DNA of 64,000 nucleotides. Source: Paracoccaceae bacterium (GTDB lineage: Bacteria; Pseudomonadota; Alphaproteobacteria; Rhodobacterales; Rhodobacteraceae). Shown one piece after another: positions 26,810 to 35,703 of the stretch. Below the pieces are notes generated by a model. It searched no databases, was not told the DNA's origin, and saw only the letters and a program-made list of their open reading frames with translations. Every line of letters starts with the position of its first letter. Within the stretch, counting starts at the first letter, position 1. The stretch lies in assembly GCA_020628545.1 (NCBI GenBank), contig JAHDEX010000010.1, forward strand, positions 22,389 to 86,388, given 5' to 3'. The position numbers and the translations under genes were made by a program.

Positions 26810-28534
26810 ATGCCGACGTTTCGCCTCTCTCGCCGTTTGCTGGGTCTTGGTTTCGCTGCCGTGACTGCGCTTGCCTGTCTTTCGGTCTGGAACTTTGGCT
26901 ACGGCGCAGCGCTTGAGCAACTTGAAAAACGCGGTCGGGCTGATTTGGCCCTCGCGGCGTCGCGCTTGAATGGCGAGTTGCAGCGCTACCGCAGCTTGGC
27001 AGTTGTGACCGCGGACAGGCCTGAGGTTGCCGATGTTCTTGTAGACGCCGCCGCATTGAAAAACGTGCAGGTCATTCTGCGGGAAATGGCGGACAAGACG
27101 GGGACGCTCGACGTGCTTGTCGTCGATGCGCAGGGGCGTGAGATCTTGAGCACGGCGGAAACGCAAGGGCCTGCGCATGCTGGGCGGCCCTATTTTGAAC
27201 GGGCGCTTGATGGCGCACTTGGCGTCTATCATCTATTTGACCCGCGATATGATCGGCGCGTGTTTTATTATGCCGCGCCAATCTTTGATGATGGTGGGCC
27301 CGTACTCGGGGCAGTTATCGTCGTCGTTGACGTTCAGGCCGTCGAAAGCGCTTGGCGTGGGGAAGAGTTGGCGGTGTTTTTTACGGATGAGTTGGAAGTC
27401 GTCTTTATCTCGAACCGTTCAGAACTGGTGTATCGCACGAAAGGGTCCGACACGCGGATTGTCGGGCAAAGTGCGGAATATCCCGCGGGGCTAATTGGTC
27501 CATTCGTGCGTCATAAGAAGGAAAACTGGGGCGACTATACGCTCTGGGACATCGATGGTGGACGCTACCTGCCTGATCGCGCCCTCCATTTGACGCTGCC
27601 ATTGCCAGTGATCGGTCTGATTGGAGAGGCTTTGCCTGACATCGCACCCGCTCGCCAATTGGCGGCACTGCAAACCATTGCGACGTTTGCTGCCATGTCT
27701 GTCTTTGGCATCGCGCTTTTCTGGGTAGCAGAGCGCCGCCGCGTGCTGGCACGACTGAACGAGGAGTTGGAACGCCGCGTGCAGGCGCGGACGATGGAAC
27801 TTCAAGTTGCCAACAAGGATCTCAAGCAGATGCAGGCTGACTTGGTTCAGGCGGAAAAGCTATCGGCATTGGGTCATATGTCAGCCGGTATCTCACACGA
27901 GCTCAACCAACCACTCATGGCAATTCGGTCTTTCGCTGAAAATGGCCAAGCCTTCTTATTGCAAGGTAAATCTGATGTGGCGGGTCAGAACCTCGGCCGC
28001 ATAGGACAGCTTGCGGGACGGATGGATCGCATCATCCGCAATCTACGGGCCTTCGCGCGCAACGAAAGCGAGCCCTTGCGCGACGTTGATCTGAACGTGG
28101 TCTTAGATGACGCGATTGAAATGCTACAACCACGTCTCAAAGAAGAGGGTATCACGGTGGATCGTGATGGCGCGATTAGGCCGGTGCTTGTCCAAGCCGG
28201 GGAAGTTCGGCTGAGCCAGGTGATCCTCAACCTGATGACCAATGCGCTTGACGCAATGGAAGGGTCTGCCAAGAAGCGGCTTGAGGTCACAGTTTCCAAT
28301 GAGGCAACGCCGCAACTTGCGATCCGCGACACGGGACCCGGTATTGCGGAACCTGACCAAATTTTCGACCCGTTTTATACAACCAAATCTGTTGGTAGTT
28401 CAGAGGGCATGGGGCTTGGCTTGTCGATTTCCTACGGCTTGGTGCAAAGTTTCGGCGGAGCCATTCAAGGGCGCAATCATCCAGACGGAGGTGCCGTGTT
28501 TACCGTCACTTTGAAACCGGCTGAAACGTTATGA
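26810..28534 (+). CDS. dctB: C4-dicarboxylate sensor histidine kinase DctB
   Basis: Product of 574 residues. Membrane helices at about 9-30 and about 292-312 flank a periplasmic double-PAS (dCache) domain with 'GRPYFERALDGALGVYHLF'. A coiled coil (about 320-355) leads to the HisKA domain with H363 in 'AGISHELNQPLMAIRSFAEN', then HATPase_c with 'NLMTNALDAM', 'IRDTGPGI' and 'GMGLGLSISYGL'. Senses dicarboxylates outside and phosphorylates DctD. Its stop overlaps the dctD ATG (ATGA, 28531-28534). Confidence 0.92.
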   Translation: MPTFRLSRRLLGLGFAAVTALACLSVWNFGYGAALEQLEKRGRADLALAASRLNGELQRYRSLAVVTADRPEVADVLVDAAALKNVQVILREMADKTGTLDVLVVDAQGREILSTAETQGPAHAGRPYFERALDGALGVYHLFDPRYDRRVFYYAAPIFDDGGPVLGAVIVVVDVQAVESAWRGEELAVFFTDELEVVFISNRSELVYRTKGSDTRIVGQSAEYPAGLIGPFVRHKKENWGDYTLWDIDGGRYLPDRALHLTLPLPVIGLIGEALPDIAPARQLAALQTIATFAAMSVFGIALFWVAERRRVLARLNEELERRVQARTMELQVANKDLKQMQADLVQAEKLSALGHMSAGISHELNQPLMAIRSFAENGQAFLLQGKSDVAGQNLGRIGQLAGRMDRIIRNLRAFARNESEPLRDVDLNVVLDDAIEMLQPRLKEEGITVDRDGAIRPVLVQAGEVRLSQVILNLMTNALDAMEGSAKKRLEVTVSNEATPQLAIRDTGPGIAEPDQIFDPFYTTKSVGSSEGMGLGLSISYGLVQSFGGAIQGRNHPDGGAVFTVTLKPAETL

Positions 28535-29760
28535 CGGGCAAGGTTCTTATCGTCGACGATGATCGCGACCTGCGCGAGGCTTTGGGTCAAACGCTTGATC
28601 TGGCGGGTTTTGAGACGACAATTGCGTCCGCATTTATCGAAGCAAAGGACGTGATCACGCGCGACTTCGCAGGCGTGGTTATCACAGATATGATGATGCC
28701 CGGACGGGATGGGTTTCACTTGCTTGACTATGCGGCGTCAGTGGACGCGGATCTTCCGGTCATCGTTCTGACAGGACAGGGCAGTGTGCCGTCTGCGGTC
28801 AAAGCAATCGACCGCGGCGCATTTGCATATCTGGAAAAGCCGTGCGCCTCCGAAGATTTAATCGCCCATGTCGGCAAGGCGCTACAGGCGCGCAAGATCA
28901 TTGTGCAAAGCCGTCAATTGAAACGGGACAGTGAAAAGGGTGATGCCGCGGAACGTTTGTTGTTTGGCATCTCACCCGAAGCCCTTGCCTTGCGAGAGCA
29001 GACGCGCACTGTGGCCAGGACCAATGTCGAAGTTATTATTACGGGCGATCCGGGTGCAGGCACGTCGAAGATCGCCGAAGTCATCCACCTTCTTTCTGCC
29101 GCTGCGCATCACCCGTTCGTCAAGCGGGCTGGCACTGCCCTGACAGTTGAAGCGCTTGACGAGGCGCTGGCACTGGCGGGGAGCGGCACGCTCTTTATCG
29201 ACGAGGTTGTGAACCTTTCACCGGCAACCCAATATCACCTGCTTGGGATACTAGAAGGCGGATGTGCAACGCGTATTTTGGCCGGAAATACGACCGATCT
29301 TGTGTCCGCAGTCGAAGCCGGGACCCTGAATGCAGACCTCTTCTACCGGCTGGACCTTATGCGCGTGCGCGTCCCCGCATTGAAGGAACGGCCTGAAGAC
29401 ATCCCGGTTCTGTTTCGCCACTATGTCGCGCAGGCCAGTGAACAAGCCAATCTGACACCGCCAGAGATCACACCGGAGGTGACAGCGCGCCTGATGGCGC
29501 AAGATTGGCCTGGCAATGCGCGCTCTCTGATGCAAACTGCGATGCGGTTTGCGATGGGTGTGGAAGAGACCGTCGCCAAAGTAGACCTCGGCTTGGCGGC
29601 GCAGATGGCTCAGATTGAGAAGGGGCTGATCGTTGAAGCGCTGCAACGTTGTCAGGGTCGCGCGTCAGAGACCGCGCGGCAGCTACGTTTGCCGCGCAAA
29701 ACCTTCTACGACAAGTTGGTCAAGCATGGCCTGCGCGCGGAAGACTTTCGCAGTGACTGA
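28531..29760 (+). CDS. dctD: DctD response regulator with degenerate AAA+ domain
   Basis: Product of 409 residues. Receiver domain with phospho-acceptor D53 (VVITDMMMPGRDG) and K103. The AAA+ region is eroded: the P-loop at 172-179 reads GDPGAGTS, with no Lys where GEPGTGKE is expected, and the sigma-54-contacting GAFTGA loop is absent because the segment between 'HHPFVK' and 'GTLFIDEV' is shortened. The C-terminal Fis-type HTH ('RASETARQLRLPRKTFYDKL') is intact. It cannot be a classical sigma-54 activator; it probably acts as a DNA-binding regulator with sigma-70-type polymerase on the dct promoter downstream. Confidence 0.88.
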   Translation: MTGKVLIVDDDRDLREALGQTLDLAGFETTIASAFIEAKDVITRDFAGVVITDMMMPGRDGFHLLDYAASVDADLPVIVLTGQGSVPSAVKAIDRGAFAYLEKPCASEDLIAHVGKALQARKIIVQSRQLKRDSEKGDAAERLLFGISPEALALREQTRTVARTNVEVIITGDPGAGTSKIAEVIHLLSAAAHHPFVKRAGTALTVEALDEALALAGSGTLFIDEVVNLSPATQYHLLGILEGGCATRILAGNTTDLVSAVEAGTLNADLFYRLDLMRVRVPALKERPEDIPVLFRHYVAQASEQANLTPPEITPEVTARLMAQDWPGNARSLMQTAMRFAMGVEETVAKVDLGLAAQMAQIEKGLIVEALQRCQGRASETARQLRLPRKTFYDKLVKHGLRAEDFRSD

Positions 29761-29971
29761 CCTGTGTGGAAATCCACACAGGTTGCGCTAACGGATGTGC
29801 GGAATTTGGAACAGATGCCGCGCTGCACATTTACGCTAACCCACAACTGTCTGAAAATTAGTCACTTTATGAATGTGTCAAAAATCGTTGTGAGCGTTCC
29901 TTTTCCCTAGTCTTGTAAGGGCAGCCCGGCCCTGGGACGGCCGGTGACCTATTCCAAAGGGAGGATAACCA
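29761..29971 (+). promoter_or_regulatory. dctP promoter region with dyads
   Basis: Immediately after the dctD stop lies CCTGTGTGGA-AA-TCCACACAGG (29761-29782), a perfect 22-base dyad. TGTGCGGAATTTGGAACA at 29796-29813 resembles its core TGTGTGGAAATCCACACA (29763-29780). These suit binding by the DctD HTH. CCGGCC/GGCCGG at 29926-29944 forms a leader hairpin before the ribosome site GGGAGG. I see no -24/-12 sigma-54 promoter. Confidence 0.55.
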
Positions 29972-30991
29972 ATGAAATTCACAAAACTCGCCAGCCTGGC
30001 CGTTGCTGCGTCAATCGCCGCATCTGCAGCCGCGACGACTGCCCACGCAGAAGGTTGTGACGACGGTGAGATCGTCGTTAAGTTCAGCCACGTTACCAAT
30101 ACTGACCGGCACCCGAAAGGCATCGCAGCTACGCTTCTTGCTGAGCGCGTGAATGCAGAGATGGACGGCAGCATGTGCATGGAGGTCTTCCCGAACTCCA
30201 CGCTTTATACCGATGAAAAGGCATTGGAAGCCTTGCTGCAGGGCGACATCCAACTGGCTGCGCCTTCGCTGTCGCTCTTTGAACCTTTCACCAAGCAGTT
30301 CCGTCTTTTCGACCTGCCGTTCATGTTCACCAATATTGAGGCCGTTGACGCATTCCAAGCATCCGAGTCTGGTCAGGCCCTAAAAGACAGCATGCAGCGC
30401 CGCGGTCTGCAGGGGCTGGAATTCTGGCACAATGGCATGAAGCAGATGTCTGCGAATGTGCCTTTGATCGCACCAACTGATGCAGAAGGCCTCAAGTTCC
30501 GGGTACAGCCATCAGACGTGCTTGTTGCGCAGATGGAAGCGATTGGTGGCTCACCACAGAAAATGGCGTTTGCCGAAGTCTATGGCGCACTGCAGCAGGG
30601 CGTTGTGGACGGTCAGGAAAACACGTGGTCCAATATCTTCGGGCGCAAGTTCTTCGAAGTGCAGGACGGTGTCACCGAGACAAACCACGGCATTATTGAC
30701 TACCTTGTTGTGACGAGTGTTGATTGGCTCGACAGCCTTGATGCGGATGTGCGTGATCAGTTCCTGACGATCTTGAGTGAAGTCACGGACACGCGGAACT
30801 CGGAGTCTACCCGCGTAAACGCTGAAGCCAAACAGGCCATCATCGATGCCGGCGGCGAAGTCCGTGAACTGACAGCTGAGCAGCGCGCCGCTTGGGTCGA
30901 CGCCATGAAGCCAGTTTGGGATCAATTTGCTGACGATGTGGGGCAAGAAAACATCGACGCGGCGCAGGCGATCAACGCCAGCCAAAGCTAA
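29972..30991 (+). CDS. dctP: TRAP C4-dicarboxylate-binding protein DctP
   Basis: Product of 339 residues with a Sec signal peptide (about 1-27, ending TTAHA). The mature part follows Rhodobacter DctP closely in pattern: 'VVKFSHVTNTDRHPKGIAA', 'EVFPNSTLYTDEKALEALL', 'GLKFRVQPSDVLVAQMEAIG' with the conserved carboxylate-binding Arg, and 'QQGVVDGQENTWSNIF'. Periplasmic receptor for malate, fumarate or succinate by homology. Two-component genes upstream support this substrate. Confidence 0.92.
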   Translation: MKFTKLASLAVAASIAASAAATTAHAEGCDDGEIVVKFSHVTNTDRHPKGIAATLLAERVNAEMDGSMCMEVFPNSTLYTDEKALEALLQGDIQLAAPSLSLFEPFTKQFRLFDLPFMFTNIEAVDAFQASESGQALKDSMQRRGLQGLEFWHNGMKQMSANVPLIAPTDAEGLKFRVQPSDVLVAQMEAIGGSPQKMAFAEVYGALQQGVVDGQENTWSNIFGRKFFEVQDGVTETNHGIIDYLVVTSVDWLDSLDADVRDQFLTILSEVTDTRNSESTRVNAEAKQAIIDAGGEVRELTAEQRAAWVDAMKPVWDQFADDVGQENIDAAQAINASQS

Positions 30992-31011
30992 GCGCAACGT
31001 GTGAGAGGCGT

Positions 31012-31034
31012 CCTTGCCCACAGGATGGGCAGGG
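31012..31034 (+). other. dctP-dctQ intergenic hairpin
   Basis: CCTTGCCCA (31012-31020), loop CAGGA, TGGGCAGGG (31026-31034): nine pairs with one wobble and no T-run. Hairpins here commonly protect the binding-protein mRNA and lower permease expression. Confidence 0.55.
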
Positions 31035-31072
31035 GCGCAACCGCGAAAAATTTCAAGACTTCGGGGGGCGTC

Positions 31073-31732
31073 ATGTCTGACGAACGATCTCCAATCGATG
31101 CGATTGAGGAGACGATTATCGCGTCTATCCTCGGCGTGATGACCTTGATCACTTTTGCCAACGTCGTTGTGCGCAAGCTGGGTGGTAATATTCTTTGGGC
31201 ACAAGAGGTGACGGTATTCCTTTTTGCCTGGCTCGTGATCCTTGGTGCCTCTTACGCTTTGAAGAAAAGCGAACACCTCGGCGTTGACGCTGTGATCAAC
31301 GCCGTATCCCCACCGGTACGTCGGACGATGGGGCTCATCGCGGGGGCTTGCGTTTTCGCCTTCGCCTTCCTGATGTTCAAAGGTGCCTGGGATTTTTGGG
31401 CAAACTTCGGCGAATTTCCCGAAACGACGGGCCGATGGTTCCCCACCGGATTTGAAGAGAGTTTCCGCGGCAAAGGATGGTACGAAACCACCTCGACCCC
31501 GATCCCCAACTTCATGCGCTTCCTTGAGGACTGGTTCAATTTTGGTGAGTCCTACGACAAGATGCCCCGCCTTGTCCCATACCTCGTCTTGCCATTGGGC
31601 ATGGGGCTGTTCTTCCTGCGCGCCGTTCAGGTTTGCATCAAACTCTATACCGGGCGCATTGACCGTCTGATCGTCAGCCATGAAGCGGAAGACGACGTCG
31701 AAAATGCAGCCAAGACGCTGGAAGGGCGGTAA
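31073..31732 (+). CDS. dctQ: TRAP small permease DctQ
   Basis: Product of 219 residues (ATG 31073 after a G-rich ribosome site). Four membrane helices; 'ILWAQEVTVFLFAWLVILGA' is the family signature of helix 2, followed by 'SEHLGVDAVI'. The loop between helices 3 and 4 is long ('EFPETTGRWFPTGFEESFRG'), as in dicarboxylate DctQ subunits. Forms the permease with DctM. Confidence 0.92.
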   Translation: MSDERSPIDAIEETIIASILGVMTLITFANVVVRKLGGNILWAQEVTVFLFAWLVILGASYALKKSEHLGVDAVINAVSPPVRRTMGLIAGACVFAFAFLMFKGAWDFWANFGEFPETTGRWFPTGFEESFRGKGWYETTSTPIPNFMRFLEDWFNFGESYDKMPRLVPYLVLPLGMGLFFLRAVQVCIKLYTGRIDRLIVSHEAEDDVENAAKTLEGR

Positions 31733-31737
31733 GAACC

Positions 31738-33129
31738 ATGGAAATCGTACTTCTCTTCTCCATGGTCATCGGGGCCATGTTAATCGGCGTGCCGATTGCG
31801 ATCTCGCTTGGGCTGTCGTCGATCATTTTCCTGCTGATCTATTCAGACTCTACGCTGTCGTCCGTGTCTGGCACCTTGTTCGACGCCTTTGAGGGGCACT
31901 CAACGCTGCTGGCGATCCCGTTCTTCATTCTGGCGTCCAGTTTCATGTCAACGGGTGGGGTGGCGCAGCGGATCATCCGATTTTCCATTGCTTGTCTTGG
32001 GCATTTGCGCGGCGGATTGGCGATCGCGGGCGTCTTTGCCTGTATGATGTTCGCGGCCTTGTCTGGATCATCCCCTGCGACTGTTGTGGCAATTGGGACT
32101 ATTGTGATCGCGGCAATGCAGCAGGCAGGTTACACAAAAGAATTTGCGGCCGGTGTGATCTGTAACGCAGGCACGCTTGGCATCCTGATTCCACCGTCCA
32201 TCGTGATGGTGGTCTATGCGACAGCGGTCGAGGTCTCGGTGGGGCGTATGTTCTTGGCGGGGGTCATTCCTGGCCTGCTCGCGGGTCTGATGCTGATGAT
32301 CGCGATCTACATCATGGCGCGTGTGAAAAATATGCCTGCCGGCGAATTCGCAGGCTTTGGCGAGATTTTTGACAGCTTCCGTGACGCGTCCTGGGGGTTG
32401 TTCCTAATCATCATCATCATGATCGGAATCTACGGTATTCCGGGGATCACGAGCGCAATCTTCACGCCGACAGAAGCTGCGGCCGTGGCAGCAGTTTATG
32501 CCTTCATTGTGTCGTGCTTCATCTACCGCGACATGGGACCGCTGCGTAAAGAAGACGGCACACGGATCACGGTCTTGCGCAAGCCAATTGCCTTGCTTAC
32601 CGCCTTCGTGCACCGCGACACCCGCAAGACATTGTTTGATGCAGGCCGCCTGACGATCACGCTGATGTTCATCATCGCAAATGCGCTGATCCTGAAGCAC
32701 GTTTTGACTGACGAGCAAGTGCCACAGCATATTGCCGGAGCGTTGCTGGATGCAGGTCTGGGGCCGGTCACCTTCCTGATCGTCGTGAATGTCATCTTGC
32801 TGATCGGTGGCCAGTTTATGGAGCCATCAGGGCTTCTGGTGATCGTGGCACCGTTGGTGTTCCCGATTGCGATTGAGCTGGAGATCGACCCCATTCACCT
32901 TGGCATCATCATGGTGGTGAATATGGAGATTGGGATGATCACGCCTCCCGTTGGTCTGAACCTCTTCGTCACCTCCGGCGTCGCGGGCATGCCCATGATG
33001 CGGGTTGTGCAAGCAGCGCTGCCGTTCCTGGGCGTGCTCTTCATCTTCCTGATCATGGTGACCTACATCCCTGCGATCTCGACCTACTTGCCGAATACGC
33101 TGATGGGACCTGAGTTGATCATCAATTAG
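31738..33129 (+). CDS. dctM: TRAP large permease DctM
   Basis: Product of 463 residues with about 12 membrane segments. DctM/elevator-type motifs: 'IPFFILASSFMSTGGVAQRI', 'MFAALSGSSPATVVAIG', 'GILIPPSIVMVVYA' and 'IGMITPPVGLNLFVTSGVAG'. Sodium-coupled transport subunit. A 40-residue insert around 'DMGPLRKEDGTRITVL' between helices is typical of the DctP-type dicarboxylate subgroup. Five bases after dctQ. Confidence 0.94.
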   Translation: MEIVLLFSMVIGAMLIGVPIAISLGLSSIIFLLIYSDSTLSSVSGTLFDAFEGHSTLLAIPFFILASSFMSTGGVAQRIIRFSIACLGHLRGGLAIAGVFACMMFAALSGSSPATVVAIGTIVIAAMQQAGYTKEFAAGVICNAGTLGILIPPSIVMVVYATAVEVSVGRMFLAGVIPGLLAGLMLMIAIYIMARVKNMPAGEFAGFGEIFDSFRDASWGLFLIIIIMIGIYGIPGITSAIFTPTEAAAVAAVYAFIVSCFIYRDMGPLRKEDGTRITVLRKPIALLTAFVHRDTRKTLFDAGRLTITLMFIIANALILKHVLTDEQVPQHIAGALLDAGLGPVTFLIVVNVILLIGGQFMEPSGLLVIVAPLVFPIAIELEIDPIHLGIIMVVNMEIGMITPPVGLNLFVTSGVAGMPMMRVVQAALPFLGVLFIFLIMVTYIPAISTYLPNTLMGPELIIN

Positions 33130-33211
33130 GTTTGAAACCATTGTGCGCTTCCGTGCGCATCTGATCTAAGCCAGACGAAAGGCGACGCTTCATCTCAAGC
33201 GACGCCTTTCG
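33129..33211 (+). repeat. Dispersed 3' element, copy 2, with terminator-like hairpin
   Basis: Starts at the last base of the dctM stop. GGTTTGAAACCATTGTGCGC (then TTCCGTGC) matches copy 1 at 24453. Its second half is a long hairpin: CGAAAGGCG-A-CGCTT (33176-33190), loop CATCTC, AAGCG-A-CGCCTTTCG (33197-33211), 14 pairs with one A-A mismatch. Probably ends or protects dctPQM mRNA. Confidence 0.65.
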
Positions 33212-33227
33212 CCGTCAGCTGGGAATG

Positions 33228-33260
33228 CCTTCGGCGAAGGTATTTTTGGCAAGAAGAAAA
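33228..33260 (-). repeat. Dispersed extragenic repeat with hairpin, copy 2
   Basis: On the minus strand this reads TTTTCTTCTTGCCAAAAATA then CCTT (33260-33237), running into CCTTCG-C-CGAAGG (33228-33240). The first block matches copy 1 at 9317. It follows the tpiA stop by about 15 bp on the tpiA strand, so it is again a 3' element. Confidence 0.6.
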
Positions 33261-33274
33261 GGCCGTGTGCTCGT

Positions 33275-34009
33275 TCAGGCGTTTTCAAGCGCTGAGATGA
33301 TCGGCGAGAAGTCTGCGGCTTTGAGGCTTGCACCACCAACCAAAGCACCATCCACCTCCGGAACCGCGAAGATCTCTGCAGCGTTGCTTGCTTTGACAGA
33401 GCCGCCGTAGAGGATCCGCATCCCGTCACCATCGACAAACCGCTCCGAAAGACGGCTGCGAATATGGGCGTGGACTTCGGCGATTTGTCCGGTGGTGGGG
33501 ACTTTCCCAGTGCCAATGGCCCAGACAGGTTCGTAGGCAATGACGGTGTTTGCGGCCGTGGCCGTTTCGGGGATCGATCCGGCTAGTTGGGTGTCGATGA
33601 CAGTCAAGGTCGTGCCGCCTTCGCGTTCGTCGAGGGTTTCACCAATGCAGATCACTGCAATCAGACCTGCCTCATAGGCTGCCTGCGACTTTGCCGCGAT
33701 CTCAGCGTCCGTTTCACCATGATCGGTGCGCCGTTCTGAGTGGCCGGTTATCACGTATGTCGCGCCAGCATCCTTCAGCATGTCGGCGCTGATATCGCCG
33801 GTATGGGCGCCGGACGTTGCAGCGTGACAATCCTGACCGCCGACCGCAATGGCGCCGTGGCCTGCCGCGCGCGCCAACAGCGTGGCAGGCGGGCAGATCA
33901 GCACATCGACGGATGGATCAGGGTGCGTGTCGGCCAATTCCGCGACGACGCCGAGGCTGTCCGTAGTGCCGTTCATTTTCCAGTTTCCAGCGGCAAGTTT
34001 GCGGCGCAT
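33275..34009 (-). CDS. tpiA: Triosephosphate isomerase
   Basis: Product of 245 residues. '[10 protein letters not shown]' carries the catalytic Lys and Asn, 'VITGHSERR' the catalytic His, '[14 protein letters not shown]' the catalytic Glu and loop 6, and 'ILYGGSV' the phosphate-binding loop. Interconverts DHAP and glyceraldehyde 3-phosphate. The start at 34009 follows AAGGAGTCAGGC. Confidence 0.96.
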   Translation of the reverse strand: MRRKLAAGNWKMNGTTDSLGVVAELADTHPDPSVDVLICPPATLLARAAGHGAIAVGGQDCHAATSGAHTGDISADMLKDAGATYVITGHSERRTDHGETDAEIAAKSQAAYEAGLIAVICIGETLDEREGGTTLTVIDTQLAGSIPETATAANTVIAYEPVWAIGTGKVPTTGQIAEVHAHIRSRLSERFVDGDGMRILYGGSVKASNAAEIFAVPEVDGALVGGASLKAADFSPIISALENA

Positions 34010-34115
34010 GCCTGACTCCTTCATGACTCGATGGCCATTCGCTATCAAAACCGCCGGGGCTTGCAAAGCCTTGGGCAAGAGTACATGTCACAACGCGCCA
34101 AGAAGGAGAGCCCTG

Positions 34116-35051
34116 ATGATCCCGCGCCTTGATGCTGCCGCTATGATTGATCCGACCGACCCCGGCCATGCCGCAGCACAGGCGCTGGCACGCAAGGGTG
34201 CGGCCGAGATTGGCTTTTTGACCGTCTACAACACGCCCATTCCCGCCAGCCATGTCGAAGAGGTCATTGCCGCATATCGCGATTTCTTTCATTTGCCAGC
34301 ATCCGAGAAGGCCGCCTACGATATGGCCAATACCGGTTCGAACCGGGGGTGGGGCGCGCCGGGGTCCGAACAGGTCGATCCCGACGCGAACCCCGATTAC
34401 AAGCAGGTGTTTGATTGTGGTGTGAGCCTTTTACCTGATGATCCGCGACGACAGCTCAACCTGCCGGCCTATGCACCGAATATCTGGCCCGAGAAACCTG
34501 AGAACTTTGCACCAACGCTGAAGGCGTATTTCCAGGAGGCGACGGCTTTTTCGCTTGATCTGCTCTGCGCGATCGCAGAGGCGGTTGGTGAAGATGGGGC
34601 GTATTTTCGTAACAAGTTCACGGCGCCGATGGCGCTTTTGCGCGGCAATTACTACCCTGAGCGACCCGCTTGGGCGACTGACAAGGACTTTGGAATTGCG
34701 ACCCACACCGACTATGGTTGTCTGACACTTCTGGCGACCGATGGTTCACCCGGGTTGGAGGTGCGCAAGCGCGGTGGTGGCTGGATTCCGGTCGCTGCGC
34801 CGCCCGGGGAGTTCGTGATCAACTTTGGTGAAATGATCGATATGTGGACCGAAGGCCGGATCAAGGCGACGCCACACCGGGTGATTGGGACGCAGGCGGA
34901 ACGGATCTCGGTTCCGTTGTTTTTCAATCCGAACCACGATGCCAACGTCGCGCCGCAGGGTGCTGCGCCGATCTCTGCGGTGGATCATCTACAGAAGCGG
35001 TTCAACGAGACATATGTCCACCTGAAGGGCACCGTGAACCCAAAACCCTAA
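34116..35051 (+). CDS. 2-oxoglutarate/Fe(II) oxygenase, isopenicillin-N-synthase family
   Basis: Product of 311 residues. The N-terminal DIOX_N domain includes 'GFLTVYNTPIPASHVEEVIA' and 'FFHLPASEKAAY'. The jelly-roll core has the iron triad HTD in 'IATHTDYGCLTLLA' and the distal His in 'TPHRVIG', with the co-substrate R-x-S in 'RISVPLFFNPN'. All ligands intact, so an active oxygenase; substrate unknown. RBS AAGGAGAG. Divergent from tpiA. Confidence 0.88.
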   Translation: MIPRLDAAAMIDPTDPGHAAAQALARKGAAEIGFLTVYNTPIPASHVEEVIAAYRDFFHLPASEKAAYDMANTGSNRGWGAPGSEQVDPDANPDYKQVFDCGVSLLPDDPRRQLNLPAYAPNIWPEKPENFAPTLKAYFQEATAFSLDLLCAIAEAVGEDGAYFRNKFTAPMALLRGNYYPERPAWATDKDFGIATHTDYGCLTLLATDGSPGLEVRKRGGGWIPVAAPPGEFVINFGEMIDMWTEGRIKATPHRVIGTQAERISVPLFFNPNHDANVAPQGAAPISAVDHLQKRFNETYVHLKGTVNPKP

Positions 35052-35344
35052 GCGTTCAAAACATTCAGGGCCTTGTGGGCCTCAGCGCAGGCCGCGGCAG
35101 GATCATCCAGCATGTCGTCGGGCATGGCGTAGTAGGGCATGGAGTGAAATTGCTCCGTCACATGGCCAAAATGCGCTTCTGGATCTTTGGTTTTGAGGTA
35201 AAGTTGACCGTTGCTTGATTGCAGCGCAAAGACGGTGCCCTCGTGATACAGACACATCCCACCAAACATCTTACGATGGGACAGCGACCCAAGGTCGGCA
35301 AAAAGGTCGAGCGCAAAGGCGATATCGCCATCGCTAAGGCTCAT
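35048..35344 (-). CDS. TfoX N-terminal domain protein
   Basis: Product of 98 residues. 'LGSLSHRKMFGGMCLYHEGT' and 'LYLKTKDPEAHFGHVTEQF' match TfoX_N (PF04993). Only the N-terminal domain is present; such stand-alone proteins are common and need not regulate competence. Starts within the stop of the iron-sulfur gene upstream (4-bp overlap) and converges with the oxygenase gene by four bases. Confidence 0.85.
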   Translation of the reverse strand: MSLSDGDIAFALDLFADLGSLSHRKMFGGMCLYHEGTVFALQSSNGQLYLKTKDPEAHFGHVTEQFHSMPYYAMPDDMLDDPAAACAEAHKALNVLNA

Positions 35345-35703
35345 GACGCTTTCAGGTTCTCGTCAAACTTGATGCTTTCGCCACACCCGCAGGCGTCGAC
35401 AACGTTCGGATTACGGAACTTGAACCCTGCTTCGAGGAGCGATACCTCATAGTCGATCTCTGTCCCGAAGAGGAACATCTGCGCCATCGGTGCGATCATG
35501 ACACGCGCGCCGTCCTGCTCAACAACTTCGTCCAGCGGATCGACTTCGTCCACATAGTCCATGGTGTATTCCATGCCTGCGCATCCGCCTTTCTTGACGC
35601 CAATCCGCAGACCCTGAGATCCATCTTTGGCCATCAGCTTTGCAATTTGCGCCGCGGCCTTGTCGGTGATCGTGACGGCCTGTTTGCCTGGAATGCTGAA
35701 CAT
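35341..35703 (-). CDS. A-type iron-sulfur carrier (HesB/IscA/SufA family)
   Basis: Product of 120 residues. The three conserved cysteines are present: one in 'VKKGGCAGMEYTMDYV' (about residue 41) and two in 'VVDACGCGESIKF'. Transfers Fe-S clusters to target proteins. It stands apart from a suf operon; with SufT at 38951 it adds to Fe-S assembly capacity in the region. Which paralogue (SufA, ErpA) is not decidable by eye. Confidence 0.92.
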   Translation of the reverse strand: MFSIPGKQAVTITDKAAAQIAKLMAKDGSQGLRIGVKKGGCAGMEYTMDYVDEVDPLDEVVEQDGARVMIAPMAQMFLFGTEIDYEVSLLEAGFKFRNPNVVDACGCGESIKFDENLKAS

